The notes below the pieces were generated by a model. It had not been told where the DNA came from. It made no database searches and saw only the letters and a program-made list of their open reading frames with translations. A program made the translations under genes and the position numbers. From Aquamicrobium sp. (lineage in GTDB: Bacteria > Pseudomonadota > Alphaproteobacteria > Rhizobiales > Rhizobiaceae), in the NCBI GenBank assembly GCA_019739225.1, contig JAHHDT010000001.1, forward strand, positions 372,001-436,000: a stretch of DNA of 64,000 nt, written 5' to 3'. Below, piece after piece: positions 20,001 through 29,359 of this stretch; positions within the stretch are counted from its first letter, which is position 1, and each line of letters starts with the position of its first letter.

Positions 20001-20623
20001 AGCTCGACATAGAGCCTGTCGCCGAAGGCCCGCTTCAGGAACAGAAGCCGCGCCTCGGCCTGCGCGCGGCTGTCGGCCTTGAGCATCGCGCCCACCGGCC
20101 CGCGCTCGGCGCCCGTCAGGCAGATGATGCCGTCGGCAAGCGCCGGCAGCCAGTCCGCGTCGACATGCGGCGGCAGGCCGGCCGGCACGTCGAGATAGGC
20201 GCGGGAAACCAGCCGCACCAGATTTGCGTAACCGGCTTCGGTGGCGGCGAGCAACACCAGCGGCTCCACCGCCGGGCCCTGGCGACGGTGTCCGTTGTGC
20301 CGTTGCCCCTCGCCTGACTGTTCGGCAAAGGCCACGTCGAGCTGGCACCCCACGATCGGCTGCACGCCGTCCTTCACCGCCTTCTGCGCGAATTCCAGCG
20401 CACCGAACAGGTTGTTGGTATCGGTCACGGCGATCGCGGGCGCCCGGTCCTTTACCGCGTGCCCGATGATCTTGCCGAGCGGCAGCGCCCCCTCCAGCAG
20501 CGAATAGGGCGAGTGGACCCGCAGGTGGACGAAGGGCCGCGCGGCCGGGGTCGCCACTGCGCCGGCAGCGCCTTGTGCTTCGCGTAGAATCGGATCGCGC
20601 GAGGGTCGTTCGGCCATTTTCAT
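17084..20623 (-). CDS. dnaE: DNA polymerase III subunit alpha
   Basis: Replicative DNA polymerase catalytic subunit, 1179 residues, the length of DnaE1. The N-terminal PHP domain opens with HLRVHSPYSLLEGALPLG. The polymerase core shows VGPGRGSGAGSLVAYAL and the catalytic PDFDIDFCQDRREEVI (near residue 440). A helix-hairpin-helix region (YYALAAIKGVGEAAVDHIVE) follows, then an OB fold (RLAGTITSKQERKTRTGNKM). It is monocistronic and has no imuA/imuB neighbours, so it is the main replicase rather than the mutagenic DnaE2. Confidence 0.97.
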   Translation of the reverse strand: MKMAERPSRDPILREAQGAAGAVATPAARPFVHLRVHSPYSLLEGALPLGKIIGHAVKDRAPAIAVTDTNNLFGALEFAQKAVKDGVQPIVGCQLDVAFAEQSGEGQRHNGHRRQGPAVEPLVLLAATEAGYANLVRLVSRAYLDVPAGLPPHVDADWLPALADGIICLTGAERGPVGAMLKADSRAQAEARLLFLKRAFGDRLYVELQRYRGYDKAVEATSIDLAYAHDLPLVATNEAFFPAADDYEAHDALLAIAEGSVVAVDDRRRLTPDHHLKSQAEMTALFADLPEAIDSTVEIAMRCSYYTQTRKPILPRFTGSDAADAEAAIEAEAEELARQAREGLDKRLAAHGPTEGYTEADYRERLEFEIGIITRMKFPGYFLIVADFIQWAKAHEIPVGPGRGSGAGSLVAYALTITDVDPLRFSLLFERFLNPDRVSMPDFDIDFCQDRREEVIRYVQEKYGRDQVGQIITFGTLQARAVLRDVGRVLQMPYGQVDRLCKMVPANPANPVKLKDAVEAEPRFAEEVEKEPVVQNLLDTAMKLEGLYRHASTHAAGIVIGDRPLSELVPMYRDPRSDMPVTQFNMKWVEQAGLVKFDFLGLKTLTVLETAVKLIRRRGIDIDLSSIPYDDPETYAMLSRGEVVGVFQVESAGMRKALIGMKPDRIEDIIALVALYRPGPMENIPTYNARKHGEEEIASIHPKIDHLVKETQGVIVYQEQVMQIAQELAGYTLGQADLLRRAMGKKIRAEMEKQRGIFVEGATSRGVAKPQANFIFDLLAKFADYGFNKSHAAAYAIVSYQTAYLKAHYPVEFLAASMTLDMNNTDKLADFRADAMRLGIEVVPPSVRTSHRPFEVGENRIYYALAAIKGVGEAAVDHIVEKRKEKQFESLEDFCSRIDPRIVGKRVFESLIAAGAFDCFGHDRASLFAGLERMMGMASRAQENAASGQSDIFGAALGVQPEKLVLPPCEPWLPADRLHREFAAVGFYLSAHPLDEYKALLEKMRVQNWAEFQAAVKRGATAGRLAGTITSKQERKTRTGNKMGVVNFSDTTGQFEAVLFSETLAQFRDVLEPGRSVVITVAAEDRPEGVNLRIQTAQALEDEAVRHQKEMRIYLRDATPVGTVASHLGTRGEGQVSFIVIKGEGQGEIEVALPDRYRITPQLASAMKAVQGVVEVELV

Positions 20624-20741
20624 CCAATCGAAGACTCAAGGGAGGGCTGGCGCAATAGTCCCCAATTGCACCAGCCGCGTCGAGTCCCGATCGGCCACCC
20701 TGCCCCGTCCGTCAACATGCAATCGACGGCGGGAACGATGC

Positions 20742-21533
20742 CTACATGGCGGCAAGACGCACCAGGGTTTCACCGTCTGCATCGAGCAGCAGCAGCTTCT
20801 GTTCGGCCGGTACCAGTCGGAAGGCTGCAACACGGCCGAGCGCGTCGAAATACTTCTGTTCCTGGTTCATCAGCGCCTCGGGACAGGCCATCTGCGTCGC
20901 GACGACCGGGCTGAGGGTCAGCTTTTCGCCTTCGATGGAGGCAGTGCTGCCATAGCTGTTGCAGCCGCCGCGACCGGAAACCCGCCCGTCTTCGGCAATT
21001 TCAAGCGTCGTCTGCGCGTTGTCGATGACTCCGCCGCCAAGAATATCTTCCGCCAGCCATCGGCCGACGGGCGAATCCACCACTGCCTCATCATCCGGCT
21101 GCGCCACGACGCGCTCAACGCGGATCTCTACCGGGCCAGCCTCATCCCCTTCGCCCAGCACCGAGTGCCGGGTCGTGTTGATGAACATCAGCGTGTCGCC
21201 ATCGAGGATGCGCGCCTGGAGCGCGTAGCCGTTGCGCGGCTCGATCAGCGCCGGGTCGTAGCTGATCCGATAGGGAATCGGGCTCGCCGTCGCATCCTTG
21301 ATCTCGGTGCGTCCGATCACGGTTGCGGGCGCGTCCGCAAGCGAGACGTCGACCAGCTCCACTTCGACCCGCGCGCCGGCCGGCAACATCATGCGCTCGC
21401 GATAGACGACGTTGCCTTCGATCGTACGATCCTGCGCGTCGGGCGCATCGGCGCTGGCCGCGACCGTACCTGCGGCAAGCGCGCCTGCGGACATGGCCAG
21501 CAACGTGCGGCGCGTGAATTGGGATTGCGACAT
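20742..21533 (-). CDS. Exported YbaY-domain plus META-domain protein
   Basis: A 263-residue envelope protein. The N-terminus (SQFTRRTLLAMSAGALAAG) has a twin-arginine-like signal. Residues about 40-140 match the YbaY type (IEGNVVYRERMMLPAGARVE, VELVDVS, IPYRISYDPALI). The C-terminal part is a META/HslJ domain (GGCNSYGSTASIEGEKLTL, TQMACPEALMNQEQKYFDAL). The start at 21533 is supported by GGAG eight bases upstream; an in-frame extension to 21761 is not credible. The domain pair occurs in other proteobacteria; the function, probably in envelope stability, is unknown. Confidence 0.8.
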   Translation of the reverse strand: MSQSQFTRRTLLAMSAGALAAGTVAASADAPDAQDRTIEGNVVYRERMMLPAGARVEVELVDVSLADAPATVIGRTEIKDATASPIPYRISYDPALIEPRNGYALQARILDGDTLMFINTTRHSVLGEGDEAGPVEIRVERVVAQPDDEAVVDSPVGRWLAEDILGGGVIDNAQTTLEIAEDGRVSGRGGCNSYGSTASIEGEKLTLSPVVATQMACPEALMNQEQKYFDALGRVAAFRLVPAEQKLLLLDADGETLVRLAAM

Positions 21534-21751
21534 GATGGTTCTCCGTAATCGTTGGACAGCCTCAAACGCCAAGATTGTGGCAAAGATCGTGCCGTGCTGA
21601 TCGAAGCGGGGGCGAGTTGGCCATCGCAGCCAACTCTGTGACAATTTGCCGGCCCGCCTCACACCTCCCATAGGGCGACACCGCGCTTGATGCAGGCGGC
21701 ATTTCCTGAAAAGTTGCCGCAGGACAAGAAACGCCAAGAGGAATCGCCCCC

Positions 21752-22879
<1,128 letters not shown>

Positions 22880-22954
22880 CCGCCGATGTACCGGCTACCC
22901 GAAATGTGATAATTGTCCTCCCGAGGTGAAAGCTGAACCCCACGGGAGGCAGAG

Positions 22955-23737
22955 GTGTGGCGTCTCGGGACTGTACTGGCGACCGCTTCGATAGTTCTCG
23001 GGTCGACCGCCACGCAGGCATCCGCGCAGTTCAGCGGAACTTTTGAGTTCCGCTGGCTCTCCGATCCGACGAACCGTCATCGACAGATGCAGCTCGTCTC
23101 GGCTGTATCCTTCAAGGACAAGGCCGGCCGGGTCTGGAATGTGCCGCAAGGTGCCAAGATCGACGGGGCCTCCATCCCCAGCGCGCTATGGACCTTCGCC
23201 GGCTCCCCCTTCGTCGGCAATTATCGCCGTGCCTCGGTGATCCACGACCACTATTGCGACCTGCGGACCGAGCGCGCCGAAGACGTGCATCGCATGTTCC
23301 GGGATGCCATGGAGGCCGATGGCGTCACCAATCCCGAACGCTACAGCAAATATCTCGCCGTGCGGGCCTATACGGCATTTACCGGAGCCTGCGGCGCCCC
23401 GTCGAACGAACTCAACGAATTAAGCACGGAAGTTCCCGTGGCGGGCTTCGACACATCCGAGGAGCTTATCGCGACGCTCGAATCCTTCACGCTAGAGGAA
23501 AGTCTCGGCACCGACGTGCAAGGTCGCGTCGACGAGGTGCTGAGCATCGCCGAAATCGAGAATCCGGTGACCTACGCAACGCTCACCGAGTTCCGCAGGG
23601 TGCCTACGGCCGAGAACTATCAGCGCCTCGAGGAAGCCGTGCGGATCGAAGCACCGACGGAAGAGGAAATCGATGCGCTGGCCCTGCTGGCAAATGCGAC
23701 CGTGCCCGAGGGCAGCATCGAGCTTCCGGACCGCTAG
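22955..23737 (+). CDS. Secreted DUF1353-domain protein
   Basis: A 260-residue protein starting at GTG with GGGAGG five bases upstream. A signal peptide (LGTVLATASIVLGSTATQASA) precedes a DUF1353 domain: VPQGAKIDGASIPSALW and YRRASVIHDHYCD with conserved His/Asp, about residues 65-135. The remaining 120 residues are acidic and unassigned. DUF1353 is best known from phage-encoded proteins, yet here the domain is exported and chromosomal. It follows frmA by 75 bp and may be read with it. Function unknown. Confidence 0.75.
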   Translation: MWRLGTVLATASIVLGSTATQASAQFSGTFEFRWLSDPTNRHRQMQLVSAVSFKDKAGRVWNVPQGAKIDGASIPSALWTFAGSPFVGNYRRASVIHDHYCDLRTERAEDVHRMFRDAMEADGVTNPERYSKYLAVRAYTAFTGACGAPSNELNELSTEVPVAGFDTSEELIATLESFTLEESLGTDVQGRVDEVLSIAEIENPVTYATLTEFRRVPTAENYQRLEEAVRIEAPTEEEIDALALLANATVPEGSIELPDR

Positions 23738-23841
23738 GCGGGCTGGACATGGCATGCATCGCCCCTCATAGGGGAACCGCAGCACGTCTCCGCGCATTTT
23801 GCGCTTAAAGGGCGTTTGCGACGAAGGGCGAGATCGACATC

Positions 23842-24645
23842 ATGAAAACCCGCAACAAGGGCCTGCTTCTGCTGGCCGGCATTTCACTGCTGGCGCTTGC
23901 GGCATGCAGCGATGAACAGGAAACGGTGATCCAGTCGGAAGAGCCGCCGGCAGCCGTCGAGGCTCCGGAGACCACGCCAGGCGAGGACGAGAGCGCCGAT
24001 CGCGCGATGCGCCAGATTGGCGAAGGCGCCGACGCCATTCTTCAGGGCGCCGGCGAACTGGCGCGCGATGCCCGCGAACGGACCGAGCGCCTGCTGGAAG
24101 ACGCCGGACCGGCTCTTGACAGGGCCGGAGAGGTTGCGCGCGATATCGGCGCCTCGCTGGACGAGATCGGGAAGCAGGCCCTGCGCGATTTCGAATCGGG
24201 CGTCGAGATGCTGCAACGCAGGATCGAGGAATCCGACAACGCGATCGAGACCTCGCCTGGCGATCCGGCAGCGGTGCTTGCACCCCCGGACCAGTTGCGC
24301 GCCGACACCCGCGCCGCCGCGCGGGCCGGCCCGGCCGGCGTTGGCCCAGCCTATGTCGGCGCCTGGGCGGGCAACGCGGCATCATGCGGCGCGATCGACG
24401 TGGAGCCGGTTGAAATGATGGCGGTCATCACCCCGACGACGATCCGCCGCTATGAAAGCGTGTGCAACTTCGAGGAAGCGGCGATGTCAGGCGGTTCGAC
24501 AACGCTGGCAGCCTCCTGTATCGCGGAAGGCGATACCGAGGAGCGCCAGATCATGCTGACGATGCCGGATGACGACACGCTGGAGATAGGGCAGCCGGGC
24601 AGTGGCACCGCTGCACGCCTCGTGCGTTGTCACCTGCCCGAATAG
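23842..24645 (+). CDS. Hypothetical lipoprotein
   Basis: A 267-residue predicted lipoprotein with signal and lipobox LAAC (Cys near residue 22). Residues about 50-130 form a long charged amphipathic stretch with apolipoprotein-like repeats (GEGADAILQGAGELARDARE, DAGPALDRAGEVARDIGASL). The C-terminal 100 residues form a separate domain with several cysteines (NAASCGAIDVEP, ESVCNFEEA, ASCIAEGD, RCHLPE). No named family was recognised for the whole. It lies between the DUF1353 gene and the UPF0178 gene on the same strand. Confidence 0.7.
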   Translation: MKTRNKGLLLLAGISLLALAACSDEQETVIQSEEPPAAVEAPETTPGEDESADRAMRQIGEGADAILQGAGELARDARERTERLLEDAGPALDRAGEVARDIGASLDEIGKQALRDFESGVEMLQRRIEESDNAIETSPGDPAAVLAPPDQLRADTRAAARAGPAGVGPAYVGAWAGNAASCGAIDVEPVEMMAVITPTTIRRYESVCNFEEAAMSGGSTTLAASCIAEGDTEERQIMLTMPDDDTLEIGQPGSGTAARLVRCHLPE

Positions 24646-24665
24646 CCGATCAGCCAAGGGCGAGC

Positions 24666-25124
24666 ATGCCGCAGATATTCGTCGATGCCGATGCCTGTCC
24701 GGTCAAGGACGAGGTGGTGAAGGTCGCAGCTCGCCACGATCTCGTGGTGACTTTCGTGTCGAATGGCGGCCTGCGCCCCTCTCGCGATCCAATGATCCGC
24801 AACGTCGTGGTTTCCAAGGGTGCGGACGCGGCCGACGACTGGATCGTCGAAAACGCCGCGCACAACGACATCGCAATCACGGCGGACGTGCCGCTGGCCG
24901 CGCGCCTCGTTCCGCTCGGCGTGCATGTGCTGGGGCCGACCGGTCGCCCGTTCTCGCCGGAATCGATCGGCATGGCGGTTGCCATGCGCGACCTGAAACA
25001 GCATTTGCGCGAGACCGGCGAAATCAGGGGCTTCAACCCCGGATTCTCGGCGCGCGACCGCTCCGCCTTCCTGTCGGCGCTCGACCAGACAGTGCGGCGC
25101 GCAATCAAGGCGTCCGAAGCTTAG
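24666..25124 (+). CDS. UPF0178 (YaiI/YqxD) family protein
   Basis: A 152-residue protein of the conserved YaiI/YqxD family. Typical stretches: MPQIFVDADACPVKDEV at the N-terminus, with aspartates as in NYN/PIN-like nuclease folds, VVSKGADAADDWIVENA and AITADVPLAARL. The family has no firm biochemical role; the fold suggests a metal-dependent nuclease. The start at 24666 fits the family start MPxIFVDADAC and has AAGGGCGAG upstream. It follows the lipoprotein gene by about 20 bases. Confidence 0.88.
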   Translation: MPQIFVDADACPVKDEVVKVAARHDLVVTFVSNGGLRPSRDPMIRNVVVSKGADAADDWIVENAAHNDIAITADVPLAARLVPLGVHVLGPTGRPFSPESIGMAVAMRDLKQHLRETGEIRGFNPGFSARDRSAFLSALDQTVRRAIKASEA

Positions 25125-25245
25125 GCAAAGCCGGCTGAACCCTGCTGGTCACGCCCGCCAGTTTCGATTGACAGTGTCCTGCGCGTCATGCTCCGATCCG
25201 GCACGGGGAGGAAAAAACGACAATAAGGGAACACTGGAGAGTCCG

Positions 25246-26193
25246 ATGATACGAAGCGTTATTGCAGCGTCCATGCTGCTGGGGACAGCGTTTGCCGCGA
25301 GCCCCTCACTTGCACAGACCCAGGTATCGATAGGCATCAGCGGCTGGACCGGCTTCGCGCCCCTGACGCTCGCCAAGGAAGCCGGCATCTTCGAGAAGAA
25401 CGGCGTTTCCGCCGAGATCAAGAAGATACCGCAGAAGGACCGTCACCTGGCGATCGCGTCCGGCGACATACAATGCGCGGCCACCACGGTCGAAACCTTC
25501 ATGATCTGGAACGCCAACGGCGTGCCGATCAAGCAGCTTTTCCAGCTCGATATGTCGCACGGCGCCGACGGCATGGCAGTGCGCAACGATGTCGAGTCCA
25601 TCGCCGACCTGAAAGGCAAGACCGTCGCTGCTTCCGCGCCGGGAACATCTCCCTATTTCGTGCTGGCATGGATGCTCAACGAAAACGGCCTTTCGCTCGA
25701 CGATGTCACGGTGGTCAACCTGGAGCCGTCGGCGGCGGCACAAGCATTCGTGGCCGGCCAGAACGATGCCGCGATGACGTATGAGCCCTACCTCTCCACC
25801 GTCCGAGACAATCCGGATGCGGGCAAGATCATTGCCACCACGCTCGACTATCCGATCGTCATGGACACGTTCGGCTGCACGCCGGAATTCATCGCCGAAA
25901 ACCCCGAAGCGGTGAAGGCGATGGCCGCGAGCTATTATGAGGCGCTCGAGATGATCGAGAGCGATCAGGACGAAGCCTATGGCATCATGGGCGCCGACGT
26001 GAACCAGGACGCCGCGGCGTTCGGCAAGTCCGCCGCCTATCTGGAGTGGCAGGGCAAGGACGCGAACAAGGCCTTCATGTCGGGCGGCATCCAGGAATTC
26101 TACGACAAGGCCGGCCCGTTGCTGGAGAAGATCGGCATAATCCGCGAAATCCCGGCGACCGACACGTTGATCGATACGAGCTGGATGGACTGA
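25246..26193 (+). CDS. ABC importer substrate-binding protein, SsuA/TauA/NrtA-like
   Basis: A 315-residue periplasmic binding protein with a cleavable signal (about residues 1-23, ending SPSLAQ). The mature part begins VSIGISGWTGFAPLTLAKEA, typical of the nitrate/sulfonate/taurine family, and contains GKTVAASAPGTSPYFVLAWM. CTGGAG lies before the start. A TTGACA element at 25168-25173 is a possible -35 without a clear -10. Next come the permease and ATPase genes. The ligand cannot be read; sulfonate, taurine, pyrimidine or guanidine-type substrates are all possible. Confidence 0.88.
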   Translation: MIRSVIAASMLLGTAFAASPSLAQTQVSIGISGWTGFAPLTLAKEAGIFEKNGVSAEIKKIPQKDRHLAIASGDIQCAATTVETFMIWNANGVPIKQLFQLDMSHGADGMAVRNDVESIADLKGKTVAASAPGTSPYFVLAWMLNENGLSLDDVTVVNLEPSAAAQAFVAGQNDAAMTYEPYLSTVRDNPDAGKIIATTLDYPIVMDTFGCTPEFIAENPEAVKAMAASYYEALEMIESDQDEAYGIMGADVNQDAAAFGKSAAYLEWQGKDANKAFMSGGIQEFYDKAGPLLEKIGIIREIPATDTLIDTSWMD

Positions 26194-26221
26194 GCGCCCT
26201 CCTATAGTTCCGCCCCAGGCA

Positions 26222-26247
26222 GCCGCGCCGGCCTTCGCTGGCGCGGC
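26222..26247 (+). other. Stable hairpin between binding-protein and permease genes
   Basis: An 11-bp stem with one G-U pair and a CTTC loop: arms 26222-26232 and 26237-26247. No T-run follows. Such hairpins between a binding-protein gene and its permease commonly protect the upstream mRNA from 3' exonucleases, giving more binding protein than membrane component; this role is inferred. Confidence 0.5.
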
Positions 26248-26282
26248 ATATCGCATTTGATCGACAACGAGACGATCGGCCC

Positions 26283-27128
26283 ATGAGTTCTTCACCGATG
26301 ACGGATTCACACATAGTCCGGCGCGGTCGCAGCGTCGGCTCACGTCCATACCACCTGCGCCCGCTCAAACCCGTGCCGCTTTCCACGCGCGTCATCCTGG
26401 GAGTCTCCTTCTTCGTGCTCTTCGTCGCGGGATGGTCGCTGGCGACCTATGGCGGCTATGTATCGCCTATCTTCCTGGCGAGCCCCACGCGCATGATCGA
26501 GGAAGGGTGGCTGCTACTGACACGCTTCGGTTTCATGCACGACATCGGCATGACGATCTGGCGTGTGGTCGGCGGTTTCGTCCTGGCGGCGATCGTGGCC
26601 GTACCGCTCGGGATCGCCATGGGCGCGTGGAAAACGGTTGAAGCCTTCTTCGAGCCGTTCGTCTCCTTCGCGCGTTACCTCCCGGCGTCCGCCTTCATTC
26701 CGCTTCTGATCCTCTGGGCCGGCATCGGGGAGGCACAGAAGCTTCTTGTCATCTTCATCGGGTCCGTATTCCAGATCATCCTGATGGTGGCGGTGACCGT
26801 CGGCCAGACACGGCGTGACCTGGTCGAGGCCGCCTACACGCTCGGATCCAGCGACGCCAGCGTGGTCTGGCGGGTGCTGCTTCCGGCTTCCGCGCCGCAG
26901 ATCGCGGAGACGCTGCGCCTCGTCCTCGGCTGGGCCTGGACCTACGTCATCGTCGCCGAGCTGATCGGCTCCTCGTCCGGCATCGGGCATATGATCGTCG
27001 ACTCGCAGGCGCTGCTGAACACTGGCCAGATCATCTTCGGCATTATCGTCATCGGCCTGATCGGGCTGGTCTCGGACTTCCTGTTCAAGGCGGCGAACCG
27101 CCGGCTGTTTCCATGGAGCCTCGCATGA
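26283..27128 (+). CDS. ABC importer permease, SsuC/TauC-like
   Basis: A 281-residue inner-membrane permease with about six helices (ILGVSFFVLFVAGWSLATYG, VVGGFVLAAIVAVPLGIAMG, GLIGLVSDFLF). The EAA loop is visible as EAAYTLGSSDASVVWRVLLP near residue 180. It would pair with the ATPase that overlaps its stop codon by four bases (ATGA) and with the upstream binding protein. An alternative start lies 15 bases downstream; neither has a strong ribosome binding site. Confidence 0.9.
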   Translation: MSSSPMTDSHIVRRGRSVGSRPYHLRPLKPVPLSTRVILGVSFFVLFVAGWSLATYGGYVSPIFLASPTRMIEEGWLLLTRFGFMHDIGMTIWRVVGGFVLAAIVAVPLGIAMGAWKTVEAFFEPFVSFARYLPASAFIPLLILWAGIGEAQKLLVIFIGSVFQIILMVAVTVGQTRRDLVEAAYTLGSSDASVVWRVLLPASAPQIAETLRLVLGWAWTYVIVAELIGSSSGIGHMIVDSQALLNTGQIIFGIIVIGLIGLVSDFLFKAANRRLFPWSLA

Positions 27129-27907
27129 GCACCGCGGCAGTGAACATCGCCGGCGTGGAGCGCATCTTTCCCGCACAGGCAGGCGGCAGCCCCGTGACCG
27201 CGCTGACGCCGATCGACATTCAAGTGAAGGAGAACGACTTCGTCACCATCCTCGGACCGTCCGGCTGCGGCAAGTCCACGCTGCTGCGGATCGTTGCCGG
27301 TCTGGACGAGCCGACCAACGGCCTCGTCGAAATCCGTGGCGACGTCGTGGTTGGGCCGGGCGCGGACCGGGGCATGGTGTTCCAGTCCTATACGCTCTTT
27401 CCGTGGCTGACGGTGGAGCGCAACATCGAGTTCGGCCTGCGCGAAAAAGGCATGCCGGCCGGCGAGCGGCGCGACATCGTCCGCGACTACATCGCCAAGA
27501 TCGGCCTCACAGGCTTCGAGAACCACTATCCGAAGCAGCTATCGGGTGGCATGCAGCAGCGTGTGGCGATCGCGCGGGCGCTCGCCAACGACCCTGCAAT
27601 CCTGCTCCTGGACGAACCGTTTGGTGCGCTCGACCACCAGACACGCGGCCTGATGCAGGAACTTCTCCTCAACATCTGGGAGGCCGACCGCAAGACCGTC
27701 CTTTTCGTCACCCACGACATCGAGGAAGCGATCTTTCTGGGCAGCCGCTGTCTCGTGATGAGCGCGCGGCCGGGACGCATCAAGGCCGATATTTCGATCC
27801 CCCTGCCCCATCCGCGCCATTACCGGATGAAGGCGGAGCCCGGTTTCCTCGACCTCAAGGTGCGGCTGACAGACGAAATCCGAGAGGAGGCGATGAAGGT
27901 CGCCTGA
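27125..27907 (+). CDS. ABC importer ATPase, SsuB/TauB-like
   Basis: A 260-residue ATP-binding subunit. Walker A GPSGCGKST is near residue 47, the Q-loop is VFQSYTLFPWL, the signature motif is LSGGMQQRVAIARAL, and Walker B is LLLDEPFGALD, followed by FVTHD. The start at 27125 overlaps the permease stop (ATGA), showing translational coupling. It completes a three-gene importer; fghA follows 40 bases later. Confidence 0.92.
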   Translation: MSTAAVNIAGVERIFPAQAGGSPVTALTPIDIQVKENDFVTILGPSGCGKSTLLRIVAGLDEPTNGLVEIRGDVVVGPGADRGMVFQSYTLFPWLTVERNIEFGLREKGMPAGERRDIVRDYIAKIGLTGFENHYPKQLSGGMQQRVAIARALANDPAILLLDEPFGALDHQTRGLMQELLLNIWEADRKTVLFVTHDIEEAIFLGSRCLVMSARPGRIKADISIPLPHPRHYRMKAEPGFLDLKVRLTDEIREEAMKVA

Positions 27908-27947
27908 CCATGTCGACAGCAGGCGTCACATCGGCTACCCCGGAGCC

Positions 27948-28781
27948 ATGAAAACTCTATCGACCTCTCTCTCCCATGGCGGCGTCCAGGGCGTCTATTC
28001 CCACGCTTCCGAGGCATGCGCGTGTGACATGACCTTCGCCGTCTTCGTGCCGCCGCAGGCCTCGCATGGCCCCTTGCCCGTGCTCTGGTATCTGTCAGGG
28101 CTGACCTGCACGCACCAGAATGTGATGGACAAGGGCGAATACCGGCAGCTCGCGGCCGAACTGGGCCTGATCATCGTCTGTCCTGACACCAGCCCGCGCG
28201 GCGAAGCCGTGCCCGATGAAAAGGACAACTGGCAGTTTGGCTCCGGTGCCGGCTTTTACGTCGACGCGACCGAGGCGCCCTACGCAAGGAACTACCGGAT
28301 GTATTCCTATGTCACGCAGGAATTGCCGGCGCTGATCGCCAGAGAATTTCCCGCCGACATGGAGCGCCAGGGCATTTTCGGCCATTCCATGGGTGGCCAT
28401 GGCGCGCTGACCATTGCCCTGAAACACCCTGACCGCTTCCGCTCGGCGTCCGCCTTCGCGCCGATCGTGCAGCCCTCGACGGCCGGCTGGTCGAAACCCG
28501 CCTTCCAGAAATATCTCGGCGAGGACGAAACAGCCTGGCGCGCCTATGACGCCTGTGCGCTGGTCGAGGACGGCGCGCGTTTCCCGGAGTTCCTGATCGA
28601 TCAGGGCAAGGCCGACGGTTTCCTGGACGAAGGGCTTCGCCCCTGGCTTTTCGAGGATGCCTGCCACAAGGCCGGCATTCCGCTTTCGCTGAACATGCGC
28701 GAAGGCTACGACCATTCCTATTTCTTCATTTCGACCTTCATGGATGACCACCTGCGCTGGCACGCACAGCGGCTTGTCTGA
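27948..28781 (+). CDS. fghA: S-formylglutathione hydrolase
   Basis: Serine esterase that splits S-formylglutathione into formate and glutathione, the last step of glutathione-dependent formaldehyde oxidation. The 277-residue alpha/beta hydrolase has the oxyanion region LWYLSGLTCTHQNV, the nucleophile motif GHSMGGHGAL, and late Asp and His in FLIDQGKADGFLDE and EGYDHSYFFISTF. Its partner frmA lies at 21752 on the same strand. It is immediately downstream of the ABC importer, 40 bases from the ATPase. Confidence 0.95.
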   Translation: MKTLSTSLSHGGVQGVYSHASEACACDMTFAVFVPPQASHGPLPVLWYLSGLTCTHQNVMDKGEYRQLAAELGLIIVCPDTSPRGEAVPDEKDNWQFGSGAGFYVDATEAPYARNYRMYSYVTQELPALIAREFPADMERQGIFGHSMGGHGALTIALKHPDRFRSASAFAPIVQPSTAGWSKPAFQKYLGEDETAWRAYDACALVEDGARFPEFLIDQGKADGFLDEGLRPWLFEDACHKAGIPLSLNMREGYDHSYFFISTFMDDHLRWHAQRLV

Positions 28782-28877
28782 CCTCCAAGGGTTGCGCCTG
28801 CCCGACCGATGCCTATGCTAGCCGCGCAGCCTGCGTGTCATGCGGGCGCGATTTCACCACAACAAGGAGGTGGGTGG

Positions 28878-29279
28878 GTGCCCGACACCGCGACGATCTA
28901 TTCCGATATTCCCGATACAGACACGCTCGGCGGCAGGCTATCGCGCGCCAGGGACGCAGTCGGGCTTTCCGCTGCGCAACTTGCCCGCCGCATCGGCGTG
29001 CAGTCATCAACGATCCAGGCATGGGAAAGCGACCGCTCCCAGCCGCGCGCCAACCGGCTTTCCATGCTGGCAGGCGTCTTGAATGTCAGCCTCTCATGGC
29101 TGCTCTACGGCGTCGGCACCTCGCCAGTTGAGGAAACAGGCGCTGAACTGGCCGAAAGCGTCGCCTTTCAGCTCGACCGTCTCAAGCGCCTGCACCAGGA
29201 GACGGCAGAGGTCATCGTGCAGATCGAGCGCGATCTCGGGCCGCATGGCCGCCTACGATTGACAGGCTCTATCGACTGA
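28878..29279 (+). CDS. XRE-family transcriptional regulator
   Basis: A 133-residue regulator with a clear helix-turn-helix (LGGRLSRARDAVGLSAAQLA, RRIGVQSSTIQAWESDRSQP, about residues 15-60). A following segment LSMLAGVLNVSLSWLLYGVG is typical of this type, with a short coiled C-terminus (LDRLKRLHQETAEVIVQIER). The GTG start at 28878 is chosen because AAGGAGG lies seven bases before it; an upstream ATG at 28809 has no such site. It sits just upstream of the glycine riboswitch; its target is unknown. Confidence 0.82.
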   Translation: MPDTATIYSDIPDTDTLGGRLSRARDAVGLSAAQLARRIGVQSSTIQAWESDRSQPRANRLSMLAGVLNVSLSWLLYGVGTSPVEETGAELAESVAFQLDRLKRLHQETAEVIVQIERDLGPHGRLRLTGSID

Positions 29280-29359
29280 TCGGGATAAGCGTTGCGAGCA
29301 GGTGACATCGCCTCTCGCATCGGCTAGAAACGACTCGTCCTGGGCAGCGATGCCCTGCC

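Noticed and set aside
25125-25245. Guanidine (ykkC) or other riboswitch before the ABC importer
   Set aside because: No conserved aptamer core was recognised in the 120-base leader; only a TTGACA element is visible.
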